Position numbers and translations under genes: made by a program | Shown here: piece after piece, positions 33,120 through 44,745 of the stretch | How the letters are laid out: each line of letters opens with the position of its first letter | Numbering within the stretch: the stretch's first letter is position 1 | From: Piezodorus guildinii | Taxonomy: Eukaryota; Arthropoda; Insecta; Hemiptera; Pentatomidae | Length of the DNA stretch: 64,000 nt | Direction of reading: 5' to 3' | Assembly (NCBI GenBank): GCA_023052935.1 | Contig: CM041295.1 | Location: forward strand, 20,770,880-20,834,879 | Notes under the pieces: model-generated | Database searches by the model: none | Seen by the model: only the letters and a program-made list of their open reading frames with translations | Told to the model about the DNA's origin: nothing

Positions 33120-34410
33120 GAAGAAGTTGGTATTAGATCTGATGAGGATATTGGAACCTATGGCAATGGCTTGAGTTTGTATGGCATTTAGCATCTGTTT
33201 ATTTAGGTTTCCCCAGGCACTTATTCTATCCAGGCCATCCTGAATATTGGCAAATGCTACAAATGACTCAGAGGGAGAGAAGGATAGGTAGATCTGGAAA
33301 TTATCAGCGTATAAGAGGTGGGAGCAGTGATAGATAAAATTGGGAAGATCATTGACATAGGAGTTAAAAAGGAGAGGAGAAGTGCTTGAGCCCTGGACCA
33401 CACCTGCCGAAAGAGCAATGAAGGAAGAGAGGGGATGATCAGGAATGGAGACAGCTTGAGTCCTATCATAGAGAAATGATTAAAACCTATAAATAGTGCT
33501 GTTGGAAAGGGATATGGATTGTAGTTTGGTAAAAAGGATAGAGTGGTATATGGAGTCAACTGCTTTTGAAAAGTGTTTTTACGGTCAGTTTCTTTTCATC
33601 ATAGCAGTATGTATGTCACTGGTATTTTTGAGGAAAGCAGATTGTGTGGAAAAGCTAGGTAAGAAACCGGACTGGAGAGGATCAAGAAGTCTAGACTTAT
33701 AATGAAAATTAGATAATTGAGATTGGACTATTCTTTCTAAGGTTTGGAAAGAATAGATAGGATGAAAATGGGGCGATATTGGGTAGCAGTTTTATTGATA
33801 GGGTGGACTATTGCTTTTTTCCAAGTAGTAGAAAATATTGAATTTTGGAGGGAAAATTATATATAAATAGAAGAACTGGTAGGATTTTAGGAAGGCACAA
33901 TTTTAACCATTTGATGGGTATTCCAACAAATCCTAAGGATATGTAATTGGGTTTCATTTCTGTACAGATAAGATCAGTTGATGAAATATTGGAAAAGTAA
34001 ATATATCAGGGTGAAATGATGGAATTGAAGAAAGGCTGGAAGAAGGTGGTAGATGACAATTAGAGGAGGAAGATAAAAATTGTATATATTTAATAGATGA
34101 TAGGTGAGGTTTTAAAGACTGGCAAGAAAATGGATTTGCAAATTGAGAATCGGTGAAGGAGTTGCCATTTTGACTTGGAATCAGGATCAGTGGAGATGGC
34201 TTCGTGAAAGTAGTTAGAATTTGCTTGTCTTACTTATTGTTGCCTGAGTCAGTGCTCTGAATGGATGAGAAGAGATTTCGAGGAAATCGGATAGGATTGA
34301 GACATCAAGAATACAGGATTTTAGGCTATTATGTACATAAAGACCGACACACCTCTGCCTGTATGGCCTATTCCATAATGACAGAAGAAGGAATAGTTGG
34401 TAATTTTAAG
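33120..34410 (-). pseudogene. LINE-1-family endonuclease-RT fragment, degenerate
   Basis: Minus strand: end of endonuclease (GHTGRGVSV), long decayed linker, GFVGIPIKWLKLCLPKILPV (pre-RT), VVQGSSTSPLLFNSYVNDLP, LLYADNFQIYLSFSPSESF (second catalytic Asp changed to Asn), ISAWGNLNKQMLNAIQTQAI. Same family as the 60-kb element. Confidence 0.8.
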
Positions 34411-34431
34411 GATAAGTAAGTAAGTTTAAGG

Positions 34432-34519
<88 letters not shown>
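34432..34519 (+). repeat. (AT)n(AG)n compound microsatellite near exon donor
   Basis: About 55 bp of AT repeats followed by AG repeats, ending roughly 25 bp from the donor of the 34,545 exon, inside the intron. Confidence 0.95.
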
Positions 34520-34521
<2 letters not shown>

Positions 34522-34544
34522 TGCATCAATTAAAAAGTATCTAC

Positions 34545-34778
34545 CTGTTAAGCTTAGAGATGCATCAACTTTGTCTTTCTCCTTTGCAACATCACTTTCA
34601 AAATCTCTTGAATCAGATGCTTCAATATGTCCAAGATATAAGGAATTCAATTTGTTCCACAGTAATGAAAGAATACCATAATCTTTTAAAATTATTAAAA
34701 GAAAGTATACAATCCAAGCTGTTCCAAGAAATATTAAACTATTTTTTAGATCAATAAAATAGGATAATTTTAAAGTTT
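34545..34778 (-). CDS. ABCA: ABCA exon: last TMD2 helix and linker to NBD2
   Basis: 234-bp exon, acceptor GTTTTTAG, donor GTAGAT. It begins ETLKLSYFIDLKNSLIFLGT, contains the last hydrophobic helix (AWIVYFLLIILKDYGILSLL), then SDVAKEKDKVDASLSLT. The D(V/E)A.E...V motif is the conserved acidic linker before NBD2 in ABCA proteins. It ends with one base of the split Asp codon of DEDGAP in the next exon, 10.2 kb away across the LINE-C nest. Confidence 0.94.
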
Positions 34779-34856
34779 CTAAAAACAAAAAAAAAAATAT
34801 TAATTGAATACTAAATTGTTTTAAAATACAATATAATATGAAATCAGAAAGTATAC

Positions 34857-35039
34857 CAGGGCAGTTCATATTTTTAGTGACATCAGGTAAACAATGTTGA
34901 CACTTAAATTTCGACATTGCAGTAGTGATAAATTTAGACATAGCCTCAGCTAATGAAGTCAATGGATGTAGTTTTAGAATATCGGCATAACTTTTGTACT
35001 CAATAGGACAAAAAGTAGTAACAGCAAAACCAATCCAAC
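34857..35039 (-). CDS. ABCA: ABCA exon: TMD2, late helices and short loop
   Basis: 183-bp exon, acceptor TTGTTGTAG, donor GTATAC. It starts GWIGFAVTTF and runs through LHPLTSLAEAMSKF to a Cys-containing stretch (KCQHC, then NMNCP). The HP..SL...M.KF wording resembles the FPPFCLGRGL-type region before the last TMD2 helix. It is separated from the next exon by only 78 bp of intron and opens with a split Gly codon. Confidence 0.9.
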
Positions 35040-35177
35040 CTACAACAATAAACATTTTTGCAGAATATACTATAAATTTTAAACAACTTCATTCAACAGG
35101 GAATAATCTGAACTCTGGTAATCCAACGTCTTTTTAAACAATTTAAAATTAAATATTAATTAAATCAAATACATTAC

Positions 35178-35303
35178 CTATAATAAAAATAACTGAATAA
35201 TACGCAGTGGAGGCACTTAGAGATGTCTTGAAAAAAAAGGTTAAGAAATAAGTTAACCAAATCATACTAAACCCAAATAGGAAGAACATTAAAAATAATA
35301 AAT
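35178..35303 (-). CDS. ABCA: ABCA exon: TM10 region
   Basis: 126-bp exon, acceptor TTTTCAG, donor GTAATG. It reads YLLFLMFFLFGFSMIWLTYF, then LTFFFKTSLSASTAYYSVIFII. This matches the LLL.LFG...P..Y..SF.F....AY segment of TMD2. Phase is consistent on both sides (split Tyr in, split Gly out). Confidence 0.93.
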
Positions 35304-35937
35304 CTGAAAAAAAAAAAATCAGAAATAGAAAAAAATGAACAATATAAAATATGAATTAAAGATTCGCAATTAAAATAAATAAATAACACAATTTATTTAG
35401 TCTAAACAATTAATGATATCAATCAATGAAAGAGAACGATAAGATTTTTCTGTAGTTTGTGCATTACTTTTCATCTCCTTTCTTGTACAGAAGACACATA
35501 ATACCCTAATCTTGTGGCATCCTTTCTTTAGTCTAACGAAAAGAATGAGCCCATATGATGCTTTTTAAGCTTATCACAACTATACTTAAATAATTGGGTG
35601 CCTGAAGGCGATTCAAGCTTCTAAGCTCTTGCCTGAAGTTTGTGATTTTAAGCTGCTGAAGAGAGTAGCTAGAATTTCTTTCTAAACAGGTGGTCATCAT
35701 TACTGCAAAGATTAATTATGGTCTTCTATAATCAACTGTTTCTTTACTAAGCAAAGTGTCTTGCCCATTGTAGAACGGCTTTGTATGTTTTTTCTAGTAG
35801 ATACTATATGATCCAATAGTGGTTTGATAAAAAAGTTCCATACCAACTCGTGTATTTAAGTCTCCGACAATTATTAATCAGATTTTGATATTCTTTATTG
35901 ACTGGTAGGTAATTGATGTATGTGTCAAGAAGTATCA
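35304..35937. other. ABCA intron sequence, nothing recognised
   Basis: Between the 35.2-kb exon and the hAT element. No repeat family or coding motif recognised. Confidence 0.45.
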
Positions 35938-35945
35938 GATACAAG

Positions 35946-38042
35946 TAGTGTTGTAAAAAAAGTTTGCCTAATTGAAGGCTCAGAGACTCGAGCCGTAGCT
36001 TGAGCCTTGGAGGCTCCGCTCAAGCCCTCAGCTAAAAGGCTCGAGCCTTCTAGCCTAGTGTTGTAAAAAAAGGCTCGAAAATTGAAGGCTCAGAGACTCA
36101 AGCTGTAACTCGAGCCCTCAGCTAAAAGCTTGAGCCTTATAACAAAAGACTCGAGTCTTATCCTAACGTTTATGAAGCACTGTGATGGGCTTAAAACATT
36201 TTCTTAAATCAAAAGTTTTCTAGACAATTTTGCTGTATAATAATAATCAAAATTTCTCTTAAAATGAAAATTAGCATTTAATTTTACGCTAATTTTCATT
36301 CACTTTTCTGGCTGTATATTGTAAACGAAACAATGGATTTTTAGTGTTTCCACAATTTTCCGACTATTTTGGGGTAACCTGATACGATGATCATCATATC
36401 ATTCCCCCTCCCCCAAAATTTCCATTCGCTTTTCCGGTTTTATCTCGTCAACGAATCAATGGGTTTTCACCATTTCCACTCTTCATTATCTTTTACAAAT
36501 TTTTGTGTAAGATAATATATTTTCTGAAATCTTTCTCTTTCCAATTGTATATTATACGTCTAAAAATACTGCCCTTATTATCAAAAAATACAATAAAAAA
36601 TATTTATACTCTTCTCTCATTTAGTTATAGACATAAAATTCGTTCAACTTCTATATTCAGCAGATCATCATCAATGCTTATAAGATGGTATAGTTAATCT
36701 TTAATAAGGTTAATCGTATAATAATTAGTAATAAAGTTACTTTTCATTTCATGAATACATTTATGCCCTATTCGTCACTCTCCATTACGTTTTACAAAAT
36801 TTTTTGTAAGATAATATTTTTTCTAAAATCTTTCTCTTTCCAATGGTTTTGTTATGTCGTCACTTCTCTCCCCTCTTCTTTTCAAAAAGTCCCATATTTT
36901 GGAAATTGCTGATCTCTTATCGGACAAAGGGAGGTGGGGCTGATATGGGAAGTGCCCAGTCCAGTCTTTGTCCAGCCTAGTAGCTGGGGTCTAGAAAGTA
37001 CTAGGTATACTGTGGGGGGGCAGTTCACAGACAGCCCAAGCCCACCGACAATCCAAGAGGGTTTTTTGACTTTTGCCGACAAAGCTTATTAATATTTAGT
37101 TAATTAATATAATAATTATCCAATCCTAACTTACTCCCCTCAGTATCCTGAATACATTACAGTACATTATAAGTCTAAAACACTGTCCTTATTATCAAAA
37201 AATACAATAAAATATAAATGTTCTTTTCTCCTTTTTTTTAGACAGTTCATTATCAATGCTAATAAGAAGGTATGGTTAATTTTTTGGAATGTACAAAATA
37301 TAAATTCTACAACAATATAGTGAGTTTAATCACAATCGTTGAGCCTTTTCTGAGTGAATGGTAAAAATGTACAAAATGCTTGGTATAAAGTAGCCCTTCT
37401 GGTCTATTACTGTAACATCTCAGGTGTATACTTGTCTTAAATATGAAATTTTAGTTTTGTACGTCTTTTTGTTTTTGTGCTGAACTTACCACGCACATAG
37501 AGACCTTTGTGTGAGACTTGGTTATTTTGACTCAGGGGACTCTGAAACGTGTATTTTCGTTAAAAACTGGAATTTGAAAAATTTCATGATCGCAATACGA
37601 TAATAAGCATGTAAATAGTCGGAAAATAGTTGAAATGGTGAAAATCCATTTATTCGTTAACAAGATAGAGCCGGAAAAGCGAATGGAAATTCAGGGGAAA
37701 GCGATATGGTGATTATCGTATTAGGCTACCCAAAAATAGTTGGAAAATTTTGGAAATGGTGAAAACCCTTTGATTCATTTACAACTTACAGCAAGAAAAG
37801 TGAATGAAAATTAGCATAAAAATAAATGCTAATTTTCATTTCAAGGGAAATTTCGGAAAATTTTGATAATTATTATATAGCAAAATTGTCTATAAAACTT
37901 TAGATTTAAGAAAATGTATTAAGCCCATCATAGTGCTTCATAAAGGTTGAAATAAGAATCGAGTCTTTTGCTGTGAGGCTATAACGCTCGAGCCGTGACT
38001 CAAAAGGCTCGAGCCTGGTGGCTCAGCCCTTTTACAACACTA
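35946..38042. mobile_element. Non-autonomous hAT element, 2,097 bp
   Basis: Begins TAGTGTTGTAAAA and ends with its exact complement TTTTACAACACTA. Flanked by a perfect 8-bp duplication GATACAAG (35,938-35,945 and 38,043-38,050), the hAT hallmark. The right arm of about 480 bp is an inverted copy of the left arm. The left end is itself duplicated (a second TAGTGTTGTAAAAAAAGG at 36,056, 110 bp in). Subterminal zones are full of GGCTCGAGCC-type palindromes, plausible transposase-binding sites. The centre holds a direct repeat (about 36,480-36,720 against 36,775-37,290) with a GC-richer block at 36,890-37,085. No transposase. Confidence 0.93.
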
Positions 38043-38355
38043 GATACAAGCCCTGTCAAACCCTACTTAAGTTCAGATTAGGCCAATTAATAATAAAAAG
38101 TATCAAAAATTAGTTTAAAATATATGTAAGAAAAAGTTCAATTATAACTATTAGTAATAACTATTTATGTCACTGCAGGAAAGAATAAGTTTGGATGGGT
38201 GGTCAGTAAAATAAACAAATAAATAGTTTAAACTATTTATTGTCTACCACATACACATAAAACAATTTAATTGTTTCTTTTACGGACAGCCACCTGGAAT
38301 AATTCTTCCTGTAATTCTCAACGGTCAAATAATTATATCCATTATTAATGTCAAC

Positions 38356-38644
38356 GGGAGCGGCGTGGTCTAGTGGGTAAAGTGCTAGTCTACTATGCTC
38401 CGGGTCCTGGGTTCGAATCCCGGCTGTGGCAGAATATTATTTATTCTGTTATTTCAGTCGGGGGGGCGATCTGGGGTATGGAGACCCTCCTGGGGCAGAC
38501 CCAGCCTCTTTTAAGTGGGTACCCAAAATGGGTAAAAAATTTGGCGGCTGAGCGTGAATCACCTCATTGCACAGCCGTTGGCCTAGAAACAGTACGACTC
38601 TCTACAAGTACTGAGCCCAAAACTCTTCATGGGTTGTAGTGGTA

Positions 38645-38694
<50 letters not shown>
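38356..38694 (+). mobile_element. SINE1 copy 1: tRNA-derived SINE with 46-base T tail
   Basis: The head is tRNA-like with A box TGGTCTAGTGGGTA and B box GGTTCGAATCCC. The ends do not pair as an acceptor stem, so it is not a functional tRNA. The body includes GGAGACCCTCCTGGGGCAGA and ends ATGGGTTGTAGTGGTACAGG followed by 46 T (38,649-38,694). Flanks ATTATT-AATGTCAA and ATTATTGTCAA look like an imperfect target duplication. A second copy is at 46,815. Confidence 0.88.
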
Positions 38695-38696
<2 letters not shown>

Positions 38697-38950
38697 TATT
38701 GTCAATGATTTAACATTACCCGATTGACACAATAAGTCAGTTTTAAAAATCTGATTAATGCCATAAAGCTTGATAAATAAATATTTCAATTAAGTAAGTG
38801 GTACTCAGTACATATGATTAACTACAACAGGTGCTGGCAAGGAAAAAACTTGTTACTACAACAAAAGCAGTAATTACAACTTATACACAAATAGGTAATT
38901 ACTCATTTTTATATCAAATAAATAAAATTATCTTAATAATAAATACTTAC

Positions 38951-39239
38951 AAAGGCCATTATCAATATAAAGTATTTCTGAAGTATCCATTATTACCAAC
39001 GTAATCATAATTAGTGAAATAGAAACAATGAAAAGAGCAATATCCCAAATAAAGAATGAAGCCCAATAGATCACAGGTGAGATGTTAGTCATTAGAATAA
39101 GATGCTTCAATGAAGATACTCTTTCCTCATGAACATGTTTGATGAAATTGGAACAAACAATGAAAAGGCCCAGAGGTAGAGTACCAATCCATGTAGCTGT
39201 AGAAGTTACGAATCCTATGCCATCATCCCCACATATTCC
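38951..39239 (-). CDS. ABCA: ABCA exon: TM8-TM9
   Basis: 289-bp exon, acceptor GATTTTAG, donor GTAAGT. It contains a hydrophobic helix (TWIGTLPLGLFIVCSNFI), then the diagnostic cytoplasmic segment HEERVSSLKHLILMTNISPV, then IYWASFFIWDIALFIVSISL. The ERVSKAKHLQ...SGVSPVIYW pattern is one of the most conserved parts of TMD2 in subfamily A. It ends with one base (T) of a split Tyr codon. Confidence 0.95.
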
Positions 39240-39633
39240 CTAAAATCAATTAATGAAAAATCAATTTTATAAATCTAAAAACTAATAAATAGATAGAAAT
39301 TAAACTTTATTCTGGAACAAAGTTCTCTAAGAATAATATGTTTGAACATAACATAAAAACCATACCTAACCGCAAGATTAAATTGAAAATGGATAACACA
39401 AAACAATCAACGATTTAATAAAATAAGAGAAAATAAATGAGATAGGAAAGTAGAAGTAACAGTTGAAAAGTAGCATATAATATATAATAGTAAATACATG
39501 ATCTTTTTGGAATTTTTTGATACAGCTAGCATAGAGTGGGCAAGCATGAGGGTATTGAAAAATTTCAATGAATCAACTCCAAAAGTTGCTTTGACTAGTT
39601 CAGGTAGAGAAGCCCTCAAGAAGATCCTCAATG
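39240..39633. other. ABCA intron sequence, nothing recognised
   Basis: AT-rich, upstream of the 38,951 exon and left of the mariner remnant. No coding motif or repeat. Confidence 0.45.
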
Positions 39634-39635
39634 TA

Positions 39636-40200
39636 TTGGGTTCTCCGAAAAGTTTGTAGAGATTTTAAAAATAAAATTTACCTTTTATTTTTTCTACTGA
39701 AAATGAACCACAAAGCTAATGTTTATTTATATGCCTTTAATACTCATGGAATTAACTATGTTTACACACTGAATTTGTCTTTATTAAGGCTCAGTAGTGT
39801 AGTTTATTGCAAACCAACACGAGTGACAGTTCATTTCCGGCATATTATGCTGTTCTTTTTTAAAAAAGGGAAAAACGCAGCCCAAACTGCAAGAAAGGTT
39901 CGTACCGTATAGGGCAGCGATTCAATTGCTGATAGCATGGTTCAGAAGTGGTTTTTGCAGTTTAGATCAGGAGATTTCAATTTGGAAGAACAACCCCAGG
40001 CTGGCCGGACTTCAACTCTTGACATCGAGGATATAAAGGTCATAGCAAACAATCCATGAATTACTGTCTGAGAGATATCTGCGGAGTTACGAGCTTGCAA
40101 ATCGACCTTTTGATCATCTAAAGAAGGCCAGGTACATCAACACCAGCAGAAAAAAATCTTAGGGGTTGCCTTGAACGATGCCACTCACAACACTAAAGGT
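39636..40200 (+). pseudogene. Mariner remnant, 5' part only
   Basis: Starts TTGGGTTCTCCGAAAAGTTT after a TA dinucleotide (39,634-39,635), a mariner-like terminal repeat related to the one at 31,337. The N-terminal transposase is then readable with stops: KKGKNAAQTARKVRTV, MVQKWFLQFRSGDFNLEEQP, IADIEDIKVIANNP-like. It is lost after the helix-turn-helix region; no catalytic domain. Confidence 0.8.
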
Positions 40201-40272
40201 CAGCTTGTATGTATGTATATATATATGTATACACAATAAATAGTTTACACTTTGATTTTTGATAATCATTAA

Positions 40273-40811
40273 TACCTTCCATGCTGTACGGGGTCGACCG
40301 GGTCATCCCTTGTCTAACTTTGCAATAATGCTGAGCGTGTCCGCTGGAACAGGTCCGAAACATTATTTGCTATTATTTATATAGTTTAATCGTTCGATTG
40401 GTATTACTATTTGGGAGGAAGGGAGAGGGAAGACTGAAAATCACAAAAAAAATCAGTCATTTCCTGTCTCTAAAATCTCATAAAATTAAATTTCAAGAAA
40501 GAAAAGGTGTTTTGATTAAAAAACAAAAGTGATTTATTTACAAGTAAAATTTCCATTAGCTTAATTAAATTTTCAATGAATCGATTGATGTCCTGTTTCT
40601 GTTGTATACTGATCTAAACCTATGAAGTGAAAAAACAAATGATTTTGTCAAAAATAATAAATTTTCAGGAGGCTGAATATGTTTCAATTCAGGAATGAAC
40701 ACGGGAACGATTGACCCCGTGATAAACTTTAGGATAGTTACTGCATGGGGTTAATTGACCCTGTGTCGCTCTTTTGGATAATTACAGATTTATCCATTCG
40801 CACTGAATGTG
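40273..40811. mobile_element. Candidate piggyBac-like MITE (TTAA-flanked)
   Basis: TTAA at 40,269-40,272 and 40,812-40,815. The inner ends TACCTTCCATGC and GCACTGAATGTG are complementary at 8 of 12 positions. Subterminal blocks repeat GACCC/GGGTC words (GGGGTCGACCGGGTCA; CGATTGACCCCGTG; GGGGTTAATTGACCCTGTG). No ORF. Confidence 0.4.
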
Positions 40812-40849
40812 TTAATTATCACACCACTCAAACAATATCATTCTTCATT

Positions 40850-41345
40850 TGATTAACAATTTGAATTGAAGGAGATGGTAGAGAAAGGAGCGATGCTGAG
40901 AGTTGAAGGTTTCAACTTGCTTACAGAAGGAGAAATTAGCCACTTTGCCTTGCTGTAGAGATGGGAAACATAAGGCTGCCCAAAGGTACAAATCTTAGGT
41001 TTTAATCTGTCCTCCAGTACAATTGAGAGGACAGAGCATACCACACTAGTAATAGTCAAATGAACTCAGCAGCAGGAAAGGATAAATAAATCTTTAAGTC
41101 TTCAGAGTATCAGTGGTTGGAGCAGTGATGGATTTAATTAGGAAGAGAATTGATGTCGCAATTGAAAATAAGTGGGAAAATGCTCAAACCTAGGACAACT
41201 CCTGAGAGGATAGGAAAGAAGATTAGGCTTGATTGGGAATAACAACTGCTGCAGTAGGGTCTTAAGGAAAAGATTGAAAACAGAGGATATCTGTGGGAAA
41301 ATGATAAGGATTTTAATTTGGAGTAAAGTATAGAATGATCCCATT
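40850..41345 (-). pseudogene. LINE-1-family fragment, highly degenerate
   Basis: The minus strand has faint SLPN.IHHCSNH and IYLSF blocks corresponding to the RT region of the 60-kb LINE-1 copy. Numerous stops. Confidence 0.5.
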
Positions 41346-41825
41346 GCTAAGTATCATTAATGATTTTCCTACTGAGAAGATAGTCAAATTCCTCTGTATA
41401 CATCTACTTAATTACCATACACCCCTTAAAATCTGGACTCTCAGCTTCTTTCCACTAAAAATATATATATTAAATAAAATTTAAAAATATGTCCAATAAA
41501 GAAGAACAAATAAGTAACTTGGTTCCAGTTGTCTAATGAAGAACAATCAGATAAAGATAAATGTTGAAGAAATACTTAATGATTGAGGAGAAAAAAAAAG
41601 AAATCAAGTGACACATTTTTTTTTTTTCAAAATTTTGTTCACCAAAATACCTCAGAAAATGTTTTTTATTTATTACTTTTGTTGTTTACTTATTTTTTCT
41701 CACACCACTGTAAATAATATATAATATGTTGCTTAGGTCTTTTGGCCAGACTTATAGTTTGCAACTGTATTATAAAATATTGTTCCAGAATAATGTTATT
41801 TTCTAATTCTAATTCTCTCTCTATC

Positions 41826-41831
41826 TCTTCC

Positions 41832-41912
<81 letters not shown>
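41826..41912 (+). repeat. (CT)n(AT)n compound microsatellite near exon donor
   Basis: CT repeats (41,832-41,863) then AT repeats to about 41,911, ending about 20 bp from the donor of the 41,934 exon. Confidence 0.95.
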
Positions 41913-41920
<8 letters not shown>

Positions 41921-41933
41921 TTTAAATTCTTAC

Positions 41934-42154
41934 CAATGATGTACTAATGGGATGACTGCTAGTTTTGATAGTATAGTTAGAAGTATGCTCATTAGATTGA
42001 AGAATAGTATTATAAAGGAGATCAAGAGCTATGATTGGTCCATGGTTTGCAATATATGAATAAAGAAAATTTGGTACAGATTTGCTAAAATCAGCTGCAG
42101 CTATCATGTATTTAAAAAATTTGTTTTCATCTTCAACTGCAACTTTGAGAAGTT
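41934..42154 (-). CDS. ABCA: ABCA exon: large TMD2 loop
   Basis: 221-bp exon, acceptor TTGTCAG, donor GTAAGA. It reads LLKVAVEDENKFFKYMIAAA and continues to HPISTSL. It contains IANHGPIIALDLLYNTIL, the loop region that in family members reads roughly H..P..LN.L.N..L, and a further NYT sequon. It ends in phase 0. A compound (AT)n/(GA)n microsatellite begins about 20 bp after its donor. Confidence 0.9.
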
Positions 42155-42355
42155 CTGACAACATAAATAAGGAAAATTTAGAATAGTACATAGAATTAAT
42201 GATGCATCATATTGTAATATAATATATATATTTTTTATAAAATCATTAATATGAATAGAATAGTTTTTACAGACAAGCCACTTAATACTATTGAGCCCTC
42301 TTTATAATGTAAAAACTGCTTGTTTATAATAACCTTGAATAACAATAACATTATG

Positions 42356-42433
<78 letters not shown>

Positions 42434-42846
42434 CATAATAACATTATTTACAATACCCTGACAGTTTGCAAGTAATATGATAATGTTCTGGCAATTGACT
42501 TTTTTCTTAATTTCTGATTTACATTAATGTCAGTAAAGAGATAATTTTTATGTTTTGGTAGCAAGCTTTGAAAATTATAACAACAGATTATGGAGACAGA
42601 GCAATATCCACATATAAAACAATTTATACAAATAATTCTAAAGAGTATTTGGAAGGGAGAAAGACCATACTCTATAACAAGTTAAGTTATGTATCTTTGT
42701 GAAATTTCTAATTTTTTAATTTAAAAGTTAATGAAAAAAACAAAACAAATAGTAAATTAAATATGGATAGATAACATAAGAGTTATGTAAAATGAGTTCA
42801 TAAAAAGTAAATAATAGATTAATAAATAATCCAACACAAAACAAAC
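42155..42846. other. ABCA intron with long AT microsatellites
   Basis: Contains two (AT)n tracts at about 42,355-42,405 and 42,407-42,433. Nothing else recognised. Confidence 0.7.
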
Positions 42847-43087
42847 CTTTCATTATAGTAATATTTTTATTTTGGCCAGTCACATCTACATAAGAGCTTC
42901 CTTCATTGTGTAAAATCTTCAGAAAAGCATTTCTCATTCTGGTATTGTTGTTTCCATGAATTAAAACTTCAGTTGGCCCATAGATATTTAATGATAGGAA
43001 TAAATTTGTAGTATCATTTTTTCCTAGTACAAACTTATCAAGTGGGTCCATTGCTAAATAAGCTACTAGAACAGGAACGAAAACCAG
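42847..43087 (-). CDS. ABCA: ABCA exon: TM7 and start of the large TMD2 loop
   Basis: 241-bp exon, acceptor CATTTTAG, donor GTTTGT. It starts LVFVPVLVAYLAM, completing a membrane helix, then enters a polar loop with N-glycosylation sequons NDT, NNT and NIT. These fit the extracellular or lumenal loop between TM7 and TM8 of ABCA transporters. It ends with one base of a split Glu codon that the next exon completes (MKELLKVAVED). Confidence 0.92.
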
Positions 43088-43635
43088 CTAAAATGAACAA
43101 AAACAAATTAATTAATTAAAATAAATCAATGAAACTACCATAACCTGGGTGCCAATCAAGAGAGTTGGGGAAAAAGGAGAGGAATGGTGTAAGGCCTCCC
43201 CATAAAAAAAATAAGCAACAGGGAAAAAAAAAATAAAAAGGCTAGTTAAAATACAAACACGTATACTAAATACCTAATATTGCCAATATTCCTGAGGTAA
43301 TATAGTATAAGAAACTTGTTTAGCTTAAAATTGAAATTATTGTAGTTAAAGATTCTATTTAAAAGATATGAATTTAATTAAGTTTTATTCAAAACAATAA
43401 AATTAAAGTAAATTCGAAATATTTAAATAAATCACAGTAATTTTTAATAAAAAAAAAAAAAAAACATTAAAGTTTTGAATTGTAGTTTAGAAACTAAAAT
43501 ACATCATTAGTTGGCTGACTAGAACTGCCAATTCAATATTCACATATAAATACTAAAACATACTCATATTATCATGAATAAAAATAGACAATAAAATAGC
43601 CTGTAGATTGAAGATTCCCCACCAAAATTAGGATT
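43088..43635. other. ABCA intron sequence, nothing recognised
   Basis: AT-rich with A runs near 43,225 and 43,447. No repeat boundary found. Confidence 0.45.
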
Positions 43636-43638
43636 ATA

Positions 43639-44745
43639 CGAGGAGGAACAAAAAAAAAACAACAGGAAATTAGTCATAACTTCTTTAATTCTTGATATTT
43701 TCACACCAAATTTGTATCACCTTCAAAGTACTCTCCATTGACTGCAACACATTTCTTCAAACGATCATTCCATTGTTCAAAACAGTTTTTAAATTCACTT
43801 ATCAGGGTGTTCTGTATGCCTTCCAGCGATTTTTGTTTTACCTCCTCCACAATTGCAAAACGCTGTCCTCTCATGTCCCTTTGAGTCTGGGGAACAAAAA
43901 GAAATCACAGGGGGCTAAATCCAGTGAATAGGGAGGGTGGACAATTGGTGTCATGCCGTTTTTGGTCAAAAACTGCTTCATAGAGAGTGCGGTGTAGGGT
44001 CGGTGCGTTGTCATGAAGCAAGAACCAGTCACTTATGCGCTAAAAATTTGTTCTTTTCTTCTGGATAATCTACCTCAATCTTTTTAAAACCGCTAAGTAG
44101 AACTCCTGGTTGACAGTCCAACCCGGAAGAACAAACTCTGCGTGCACAACACCTTTGGAATCAAAGAAACAAATGAGCATTGTCTTGATGTTTGACTTCA
44201 CTTGGCAGGCTTTTTTGGGACAAGGAGAGCCACTTGTCTTCCACTGGCTTGATTGCTGGCTTTGTTTCAGGGTCGTATCCATAGCACCATGATTCATCAC
44301 CAGTAATCACCTTGGAAAAAGATTCAGGGTCCTCTTTGATCTGATTTTAAAGCTCAAAACATGCCTGAAATCGACGCTCCCTTTGCTCGTCTGTGAGAAG
44401 GCTAGGGACAACCCTTTTAATGTGCAAATCGTCGGTTAAAATCCTCTGAATGGAACTCCATGATATTCTAAACATCTTGGCGAGTTGATCAATGGTTCGG
44501 CGACGGTCTTCACGAATGAGGGCATTGACTTTGTCGATGTTATAGTCATTTTTTGACGTTGAGGGGCGTCCTCAAACGGGGTTTGTCTTCCATTGATATC
44601 TCTCCGTTTCTGAAACGAACAAACCACTCGTAGACTCTTGTTTTGTCAAGGGCGGCATCCCCATAAGCAGTCTTAAGCATTACAATGGTTTCTGTGGCAT
44701 ATTTCCCCAACAAGAAACAAAATTTCACAGCTTTTCTTTCGACAA
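43639..44745 (-). pseudogene. Second mariner, different lineage, broken
   Basis: The left end CGAGGAGGAACAAAAAA after TA (43,637-43,638) is mariner-like. The minus strand reads transposase pieces in shifting frames: RKAVKFCFLLGKYATETIVM, TRVYEWFVRFRNGEISMEDK (HTH), GVVHAEFVLPGWTVNQEFYL (core). It ends at the first codons on the 5' side, directly against a LINE-1 fragment at 44,745, so the 5' UTR and TIR are missing. The lineage is clearly different from the 31-kb mariner. Confidence 0.85.

Noticed and set aside
34426..35055. A single 209-aa membrane-protein ORF
   Set aside because: It is two ABCA exons read through a 78-bp intron in which the frame happens to stay open; splice sites and family similarity place the exon limits at 34,545-34,778 and 34,857-35,039.
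38356..38430. Functional tRNA gene
   Set aside because: A and B boxes are present, but the 5' and 3' ends do not form an acceptor stem and the sequence continues into a SINE body present in a second copy.
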